Source: Rhizobium indicum
Lineage (GTDB): Bacteria > Pseudomonadota > Alphaproteobacteria > Rhizobiales > Rhizobiaceae
DNA: 64,000 nucleotides
Direction of reading: 5' to 3'
NCBI RefSeq assembly: GCF_005862305.2
Contig: NZ_CP054025.1
Location: 186,001 to 250,000, forward strand
Position 1 is the first letter of the stretch, and each line of letters begins with the position of its first letter. Below are positions 17,188 to 23,558 of the stretch, piece by piece. The translations under genes were made by a program, and so were the position numbers. The notes under the pieces were generated by a model. That model worked only from the letters and a program-made list of their open reading frames with translations, did no database searches and was not told where the DNA came from.

Positions 17188-18530
17188 TCACCAAGTCCGT
17201 CAAACGCTTGCCGGTCGAAAACGGCATCTCGGGTTGGGAGGCGATCAGTCGACGTTCGTTTCCGATCCGAAGCCTCGATGGCAACGTGACCGCGGACTGG
17301 CTGATCGTCGGCGCGGGCTTTGCGGGCCTTTCCGCCGCCCGTCGTCTGCTCGAACTGCGTCCGGACGACAAGATTGTCATTTTGGACGCGAGCGAATTGG
17401 GGAAGGGGACGTCGGGTCGCAATTCCGGCTTCATGATCGACGTCCCGCACACCCTTTCATCCAGTGAATATTCGAGCGGCGGCTTGAACGCCACTCGTTT
17501 GGAGATGGAGCAGAACCGTTCCGCGATAGCCTTCGCCAAACAGGCGGCGGAAGAATACGGAATGTCTCGCGAGACGTTTGATCCGGCCGGAAAGATCAAC
17601 GCTGCGGCCACGGCGAGGGGCCTGAAGCTGAACCAGAGCTTCGGAGAATCGCTGACCGGTGCAGGCGAAAAGCACAGCTATCTCGACGCCGCGGATATGC
17701 GCGAGATCACCGGAACGGAATTCTATCGCGGTGGAATCTATACGCCGGGGGCGGTGCTGATCCAGCCCGCCGATTACATCCGGAGCTTCGCCCAAGGGCT
17801 CTCCGGCAGGGTGGATATCTTCGAGCGCTCTCCCGTCACGTCGTTGAAGCGGGAAAACGGGACCTGGATTGCAACGTCCCCTTGCGGCAAGGTCGTCGCC
17901 CCGAAGGTTATCCTGGGCGTCAACGGACATATCGACGACTTCGGCCATTATCGCGGTCGTCTGATGCATATCTTCGCCTATGCCTCGATGACTGCCCCTT
18001 TCTCCGACGACGACATCGGCCGCAAGGCGTCGGGACGGGAGAGATGGGCATTGCTTCCGGCGGATGCGATGGGAGCTACGGTCCGTAAGATCTCCTCTTC
18101 AGGCCAGTCCCGGATCGTGATCCGGACCAAGTATACTTACGAAACGAAGGTGGCCGTGACCGAACGGCGGATGGCGAAGATGGCCAAGGCCCATCGGGCT
18201 TCGCTCGATGCGCGCTTTCCCGCCCTCGAGGGCATACCGTTCGAACATAGCTGGGCCGGGCGCCTTTGCCTGAGCCTGAACCACGTGCCCGCCTTCGGCG
18301 AGATCGAAGAAGGGCTTTACTCCGCCTGCTGCGAAAACGGGCTGGGTACCGTGAAGAGCACGCTCGCCGGCATGATGGCGGCGGAACTGGCGACCGGGAC
18401 CACGTCCCGGCATCTCGAACAATACATGGATCACCCCGAGCCGTCCCGGCTTCCACCCGAGCCCATCGCATGGCTGGGCATCAATTCGGTGATCCGTTTG
18501 CAGGAATTGCGTGCAGGCCGCGAGGGATGA
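17184..18530 (+). CDS. FAD-dependent amine/D-amino-acid oxidoreductase (DAO superfamily, PuuB/OrdL-like)
   Basis: 448 residues. The Rossmann motif ADWLIVGAGFAGLSAARRL lies near residue 38, followed by GTSGRNSGFMIDVPH, the signature of gamma-glutamylputrescine oxidase-like members, and a C-terminal ENGLGTVKSTLAGMMAAEL. In the hydroxyproline scheme it would oxidise cis-4-hydroxy-D-proline to the pyrroline; alternatively it could N-demethylate a methylated amino acid. The ATG overlaps the preceding stop (ATGA), which fixes the start. An 80-bp gap precedes the binding-protein gene. Confidence 0.88.
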   Translation: MITKSVKRLPVENGISGWEAISRRSFPIRSLDGNVTADWLIVGAGFAGLSAARRLLELRPDDKIVILDASELGKGTSGRNSGFMIDVPHTLSSSEYSSGGLNATRLEMEQNRSAIAFAKQAAEEYGMSRETFDPAGKINAAATARGLKLNQSFGESLTGAGEKHSYLDAADMREITGTEFYRGGIYTPGAVLIQPADYIRSFAQGLSGRVDIFERSPVTSLKRENGTWIATSPCGKVVAPKVILGVNGHIDDFGHYRGRLMHIFAYASMTAPFSDDDIGRKASGRERWALLPADAMGATVRKISSSGQSRIVIRTKYTYETKVAVTERRMAKMAKAHRASLDARFPALEGIPFEHSWAGRLCLSLNHVPAFGEIEEGLYSACCENGLGTVKSTLAGMMAAELATGTTSRHLEQYMDHPEPSRLPPEPIAWLGINSVIRLQELRAGREG

Positions 18531-18610
18531 TCCCTTGCCGCGCAATCTGAAGACTGAGGCGACCCGCCGGTTTTCAACGAGAATGGGAACGTAAGAAGAG
18601 GAAAACAACA

Positions 18611-19462
18611 ATGAAGGCTTTGTGGAAAGCGCTCTGCGCTGCGGCAATGGTCGGGATGACCATGACGTCCGCTCAGGCGGAGGAAAAAAGCATCACGATC
18701 GGAACGATGTCGTGGGAGGATCTCACGCCGATCACCGGCATTACCAAGAAGGTTCTGGAAGACAAGGGCTACACCGTCAAGGTCGTGCCGTTCTCCGAGT
18801 GGGGCATCGCCTATGCTGCTCTGACCAAGGGCGACATCCAGATGCTCGCCTCGCAGACGGACTACGTCGCCCAGGATTACTGGGACAAGAACAAGAACCG
18901 CCTCGAGAAAATCTCCCCGGTTTCGCATGGCTTGTTCCAGGGCGTCGCCGTGCCGAAATACGTGCCGATCGACTCCATGGAGCAACTCAACGAAAACGCC
19001 GACAAATTTGGCGGCAAGATCGTCGGCATCGAGCCCGGTTCCGGTCTAATGCGCGACACCAGCAACTCGGTCAAGGAATATGACCTCAAGCTCCAGCTGG
19101 TCGAAGGCAGCACAGCTGCCATGACTGCCGCACTCAAGTCGGCGGTCGACCGCAAGGAATGGATCGCCGTCACCATCTGGGAACCGTCCTGGATGATGCA
19201 GAAATACGACGTCAAGTTCCTCCAGGACCCCAAGGGTGTCTTCCCGCCGCCGCAGAGCTACTACTGGATCGGCAAGAAAGGCTTCTCTGCCGACTATCCG
19301 CATGCGCGTGAAGTCATCGCCAGCATTTACGTTCCGCTTGCCGATATCACTGCCATGAACAGCGCAGTCAACGACGGCAAGACCATGGATGAGGCCATTG
19401 CAGCGTGGACCGAAAGCCACGCCGATCTCATCAAGCGCTGGGAAAACATCAAGAGCGAGTGA
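18611..19462 (+). CDS. Periplasmic substrate-binding protein of a quaternary-amine ABC transporter (OpuAC-like)
   Basis: 283 residues with a Sec signal peptide (KALWKALCAAAMVGMTMTSAQA, cleavage near residue 24). The mature part begins EEKSITIGTMSWEDLTPITG, typical of the glycine-betaine/proline-betaine (OpuAC) family. Aromatic residues needed for a cation-pi box are plentiful (WED, FSEWG, WEPSWMM, YYWIG), which fits a quaternary ammonium ligand, though I cannot assign individual box residues. GAGGAAAA lies before the ATG. It is first of the transporter genes in the operon. Confidence 0.92.
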   Translation: MKALWKALCAAAMVGMTMTSAQAEEKSITIGTMSWEDLTPITGITKKVLEDKGYTVKVVPFSEWGIAYAALTKGDIQMLASQTDYVAQDYWDKNKNRLEKISPVSHGLFQGVAVPKYVPIDSMEQLNENADKFGGKIVGIEPGSGLMRDTSNSVKEYDLKLQLVEGSTAAMTAALKSAVDRKEWIAVTIWEPSWMMQKYDVKFLQDPKGVFPPPQSYYWIGKKGFSADYPHAREVIASIYVPLADITAMNSAVNDGKTMDEAIAAWTESHADLIKRWENIKSE

Positions 19463-19552
19463 CGCCAACCGCGGGTCGCCACGGTCGGCGGCCCGCATCC
19501 TCTACCATGGACGAGCAACAGGCCAGCATCAGACCGGCCCGCGGGGAACGAA

Positions 19553-20641
19553 ATGAACACTGCGATGAATGACTCCAACGAAGTATTGGTCGACTGCCAG
19601 AACGTCTGGAAAATCTTCGGCGGCCGGGCGTCGGCGGCCGTCAAGGCCGTCTCCGATCGAGGATTGTCCAAGACCCAAATCCTGCAAGAGTTCGACTGCG
19701 TGGTCGGGGTGTCCGGTGCCAGTTTGCAGGTCCGACGTGGCGAAATCTTCTGCATCATGGGGCTTTCGGGCAGCGGCAAGTCGACGCTTATTCGCCTTCT
19801 CAACCGCCTTATCGAGCCGAGTCTCGGCAAGATCACGGTGAAAGGCAAGGAGATCGCCAAGCTCAATCCCGCCGAACTCCGTGACATGCGAGCACGTAAC
19901 ATCGGCATGGTCTTCCAGAGCGTAGCGCTCCTTCCCAACAGAACGGTCGTCGAGAATGCAGCATTCGGTCTTGAGGTTCGCGGAGTTCCCAAAGTTGAAC
20001 GTGAGAAGACGGCACGGGCCGCACTCGACAAGGTAGGTCTCTCTGACTGGACTTCTCGGTATCCATCCGAGCTGTCAGGCGGCATGCAGCAACGTGTCGG
20101 TCTTGCGCGCGCGCTTGCTGCCGATCCTGAAATCATCTTGATGGACGAACCCTTCAGCGCTCTCGACCCGCTCATCCGCCGGCAGCTCCAGGATGAATTC
20201 AGACAGCTGACGAAGTCGCTCGGCAAGTCGGCAGTCTTCATCACCCACGACCTCGAAGAAGCCATTCGCATCGGTGACCGGATTGCAATCATGAAGGACG
20301 GCGTGATCGTGCAGGTCGGCACGGCCGAGGAAATCGTCACGAAACCGGCGGACGATTACGTTTCCGATTTCGTCGCGGGCATTTCCCGGATCCACCTGGT
20401 AAAGGCGCATTCGGTGATGTTTCCCGTCGCCGAGTTCAAAGCCGCGCAGCCGCACTGCGACGTCGAAACGCTTCTCAGGACCTCACCCGAGGCCGATATC
20501 GGCGAACTCATCGATCTCACCATGCAGTCCGACCGTGACGCCGTGGCAGTCGTCGAGAACGGAACCGTTATCGGTGTCGTCACCACCCGCGGCTTGCTCC
20601 GCGGCGTAGCCGGAGCGCCTCTCGGAGAGATGCCAGCTTAA
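19553..20641 (+). CDS. ATPase subunit of a quaternary-amine ABC transporter (OpuAA/ProV-like)
   Basis: 362 residues. Walker A GLSGSGKS at 70-77, signature LSGGMQQ at 174-180 and Walker B IILMDEP near 195-200 are intact. The C-terminal ~95 residues form a CBS region (DIGELIDLTMQSDRDAVAVV, GVVTTRGLLRG), as in ProV/OpuAA, which senses ionic strength or nucleotides. The N-terminal extension with KAVSDRGLSKTQILQEFDCVVGV is also characteristic of this subfamily. It is followed 12 bp later by the first permease gene. Confidence 0.95.
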   Translation: MNTAMNDSNEVLVDCQNVWKIFGGRASAAVKAVSDRGLSKTQILQEFDCVVGVSGASLQVRRGEIFCIMGLSGSGKSTLIRLLNRLIEPSLGKITVKGKEIAKLNPAELRDMRARNIGMVFQSVALLPNRTVVENAAFGLEVRGVPKVEREKTARAALDKVGLSDWTSRYPSELSGGMQQRVGLARALAADPEIILMDEPFSALDPLIRRQLQDEFRQLTKSLGKSAVFITHDLEEAIRIGDRIAIMKDGVIVQVGTAEEIVTKPADDYVSDFVAGISRIHLVKAHSVMFPVAEFKAAQPHCDVETLLRTSPEADIGELIDLTMQSDRDAVAVVENGTVIGVVTTRGLLRGVAGAPLGEMPA

Positions 20642-20653
20642 GGGAGAAGGCGA

Positions 20654-21502
20654 ATGGACACCTCGGTCATAACGGATACTTTCGATACCTGGACGGATGA
20701 TGCTCTCAGCTGGATCAGCGACAACGGCGAGTGGCTGTTCGAGTTCCTGCGGTCGGTCCTCGAAGGCACCTATGCAGGCATTCTCTGGCTGCTTCAACTG
20801 CCGCCTTTCTACGTTGTCGCGATCATCGTGGCGCTACTGAGCTGGCGGCTGATAAATTTGACATCCGGCATTCTCGCTGGCATCGCGATCATGGTCTGCG
20901 CGATCATGGGGCTGTGGACCGAAACCATGAGCACCCTGGCGCTCGTGGCAACAGCGACCATCCTCGCCCTTGCCGTCGGCATCCCCATCGGCATCGTCGC
21001 GGGCTTCGTCAAATCCTTCGACAGGTTCCTCGAGCCGATGCTCGACCTGATCCAGACGCTGCCGCCCTATATCTATCTGCTTCCCGCAATCGCGCTGCTG
21101 GGTTATGGCCCTGCGACGGCACTTGTGGCCACCGTCATCGTTGCGATGCCGCCGGCGATCCGCCTTACGTCGCTTGGTATCCGCATGACGCCGCGCGAGT
21201 TCATCGAGCTTGGACAGGCGAGTGGCCTGACACCGTGGCAGATGTTTACCAAGATCAGACTGCCATTCGCCATCCCGAGTGTGATGGCCGGCATAAACCA
21301 GAGCCTGATGATGGCCTTCGGCATGGTCGTGATCGCCGGCATCGTCGGCTCCGGCGGCTTGGGCGAGACGATCTACGGGGCGGTTCGCACGCTTGATATC
21401 GCTACCTCTATAAACGCTGCGATTGCCATCGTCATCCTGACCATGGTTCTCGACAGACTCACGCAAAGCGCTGCGCGTCATGCGAAGGCAGGTGTAAGAT
21501 GA
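20654..21502 (+). CDS. Permease of the quaternary-amine ABC transporter (ProW-like), copy 1
   Basis: 282 residues with about six to seven membrane segments. The EAA loop with FIELGQASGLTPWQMFTKIRLPFAIPSVMAGINQSLMMAFGMVVIAGIVGSGGLGE is diagnostic of ProW/OpuAB permeases. It overlaps the next permease gene by 4 bp (ATGA), suggesting that the two form a heterodimeric channel. Confidence 0.94.
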   Translation: MDTSVITDTFDTWTDDALSWISDNGEWLFEFLRSVLEGTYAGILWLLQLPPFYVVAIIVALLSWRLINLTSGILAGIAIMVCAIMGLWTETMSTLALVATATILALAVGIPIGIVAGFVKSFDRFLEPMLDLIQTLPPYIYLLPAIALLGYGPATALVATVIVAMPPAIRLTSLGIRMTPREFIELGQASGLTPWQMFTKIRLPFAIPSVMAGINQSLMMAFGMVVIAGIVGSGGLGETIYGAVRTLDIATSINAAIAIVILTMVLDRLTQSAARHAKAGVR

Positions 21503-22347
21503 ACGCTGATCTTTTCCGGTTCTCGCCCGGCGCCTACCTCGCTCCGGTGGTCGATTGGCTCAACACCAATTTTCACCCCTTCTTTGATGCCGTGACGAAG
21601 TTCATCGAGGCTGTGCTCGGCGGAATTGAAGCTGTCCTGCTTTATCCGCCGGCTTACGCGGTGATCCTCGTGGTCGTGCTTCTTGCAGCATTCCTCATCA
21701 ACCTCAGGGTTTCGATCGTGGCGGCTGTCGCACTCATCTTCTGCTTCTTGACGGGGCTCTGGATTGCGTCGATGCAGACGCTGGCTCTGGTTACCGTCGC
21801 GGTCATCATTTCGGTGGCAATCGCCTTTCCGCTCGGCGTGATCGCGTCGCGTTATAGAAAATTCGAAGCCGCCATCCGGCCGGTGCTCGATATCATGCAA
21901 ACCGTGCCGCCATGGGTCTATCTCATCCCCGCCGTCATGATCTTCAGTCTGGGCCGTGTCCCGGCGATCATCGCCACCATCGTCTATGGTGTTCCGCCAA
22001 TGCTGCGTCTGACGACGCTGGCGTTCAAACAGGTTCCCAAGGATCTTCTGGAACTCGGCCAGGCCACTGGTGCTCCGCCCCGGGCGATCCTGTTCAAGAT
22101 CGAAATCCCTTCCGCCACACCGACGCTTCTGGTCGGCCTCAACCAGTGCATCCTCCTCTCCCTTGCAATGGTCGTGCTGGCCGGACTTGTCGGAGCAGGG
22201 GGCCTCGGTGCCGAAGTCACCCGCGGGCTGACGCGCATGGAAATGGGGTTGGGTCTGAGGGCAGGACTGGCCATCGTCGCGGTCGCTATCCTTCTCGACC
22301 GCCTGTCGAAGGGCGCCTTGCAGGGCTGCCGCAATCTTGGCGTGTAA
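21499..22347 (+). CDS. Permease of the quaternary-amine ABC transporter (ProW-like), copy 2
   Basis: 282 residues, a diverged paralogue of the preceding gene with its own EAA loop (LLELGQATGAPPRAILFKIEIPSATPTLLVGLNQCILLSLAMVVLAGLVGAGGLG). Many OpuA/ProU systems use one permease; two tandem ones here imply a heterodimer. Start fixed by overlap with the preceding stop. The racemase-family gene follows 22 bp later. Confidence 0.94.
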   Translation: MNADLFRFSPGAYLAPVVDWLNTNFHPFFDAVTKFIEAVLGGIEAVLLYPPAYAVILVVVLLAAFLINLRVSIVAAVALIFCFLTGLWIASMQTLALVTVAVIISVAIAFPLGVIASRYRKFEAAIRPVLDIMQTVPPWVYLIPAVMIFSLGRVPAIIATIVYGVPPMLRLTTLAFKQVPKDLLELGQATGAPPRAILFKIEIPSATPTLLVGLNQCILLSLAMVVLAGLVGAGGLGAEVTRGLTRMEMGLGLRAGLAIVAVAILLDRLSKGALQGCRNLGV

Positions 22348-22369
22348 GGCCTGATCGAAAGGAAAACTC

Positions 22370-23368
22370 ATGCGTCGCAGCTTCTTTTGTATCGACTCCC
22401 ATACTTGCGGCAATCCCGTGCGGCTGGTCGCAGGCGGCGGCCCGATGCTGCCGCATCTCCCGATCGCCGAGCGCCGCGAGCTTTTCGTCCGCGACCATGA
22501 TTGGGTTCGCCAAGCCTTGATGTTCGAGCCCCGCGGCCATGACATCATGTCGGGCGCGATCATCTATCCCGCCTACCGCGAGGATTGTGATTTCGCGGTG
22601 ATCTTCATCGAGGTCAGCGGTTGCTTACCAATGTGCGGGGCGGGCACTATCGGACTTGTCACCGCCGCAATCGAGGAGGGGCTGGTGACGCCTCGCATCC
22701 CAGGTCGGCTGTCCATCGAGACGCCGGCGGGAAGGGTCGATATTTCCTACGACAAGCCTGGCGAATTTGTCGAATCCGTCCGTATGTTCAACGTCGCGAG
22801 CTATCTCCATGCGGCGGATGTCGAAGTCGATGTCGCGGGTCTGGGAAAGCTGGTGGTCGACATTGCCTATGGCGGCAATTTTTATGCGGTCGTCGAGCCG
22901 CAGGACGCCTGGCCGGGCCTTGATGGCATGACGGCTGCAGATATCGTCGATCTCAGCCGCAAGCTGCGCGACGCGCTGGCCACGATCTGCGATCCGGTGC
23001 ACCCCGAAGACGAGAGAATACGCGGGCTCCATCATGCTCTTTGGTGCGACAATGTGAGTGGGCCGGATGCCGACGGACGCGGCGCGGTCTTCTACGGCGA
23101 CAAGGCGATCGACCGCTCGCCGGGCGGCACCGGAACATCGGCGCGCATGGCGCAGCTACACGGCAAAGGGCGGCTGCGTCCCGGAGACACGTTCCGCCAG
23201 CAGAGCCTGATTGGCACTGTGGTTGAAGGCCGCGTCGAGGCAGAGATCATGGTCGGTCCGTTCAAGGGCATCAAGCCAAGCGTCGGCGGTTGGGCACGGA
23301 TCATCGGCCACAACACGATATTCGTCGATGACCGCGATCCGCTGGCGCACGGTTTCCAGATAGTTTGA
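22370..23368 (+). CDS. Proline racemase / 4-hydroxyproline epimerase superfamily protein, second catalytic Cys replaced
   Basis: 332 residues. The family uses two thiols (Cys-Cys) on opposite faces of proline. The first is present, Cys89 in LPMCGAGTIGL, though the usual His two residues later is Ala91. The second motif reads DRSPGGTGTSARMA with Gly252 where epimerases have Cys. This loss should prevent two-base epimerisation; members with only one catalytic residue are known as dehydratases, but those keep the second Cys and lose the first, the reverse of this case. The protein could be a one-base enzyme of altered function. GAAAGGAAAA precedes the ATG. Last gene of the transporter operon. 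Confidence 0.88.
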   Translation: MRRSFFCIDSHTCGNPVRLVAGGGPMLPHLPIAERRELFVRDHDWVRQALMFEPRGHDIMSGAIIYPAYREDCDFAVIFIEVSGCLPMCGAGTIGLVTAAIEEGLVTPRIPGRLSIETPAGRVDISYDKPGEFVESVRMFNVASYLHAADVEVDVAGLGKLVVDIAYGGNFYAVVEPQDAWPGLDGMTAADIVDLSRKLRDALATICDPVHPEDERIRGLHHALWCDNVSGPDADGRGAVFYGDKAIDRSPGGTGTSARMAQLHGKGRLRPGDTFRQQSLIGTVVEGRVEAEIMVGPFKGIKPSVGGWARIIGHNTIFVDDRDPLAHGFQIV

Positions 23369-23558
23369 TTGGACGCAAGTATCGGGTGGCATAATCGGTG
23401 ATGCAGGCTGGCCCGGATCTGCCGTACCCAAAGCGCTGATCGGTCGCGCTATCCAAACGTCGCGAATGGCGCCGGACGGGGCGCTTTGAGTTCTTCTTCC
23501 GGGCAAGGCCGCTCCTACAATGCCTTGCCCACCTTCCTTTCAATCCGATAGGCAGATC

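Noticed and set aside
21478..22563. 361-codon open frame on the minus strand
   Set aside because: Antisense to the second permease and racemase-family genes; composition typical of a reverse-strand shadow.
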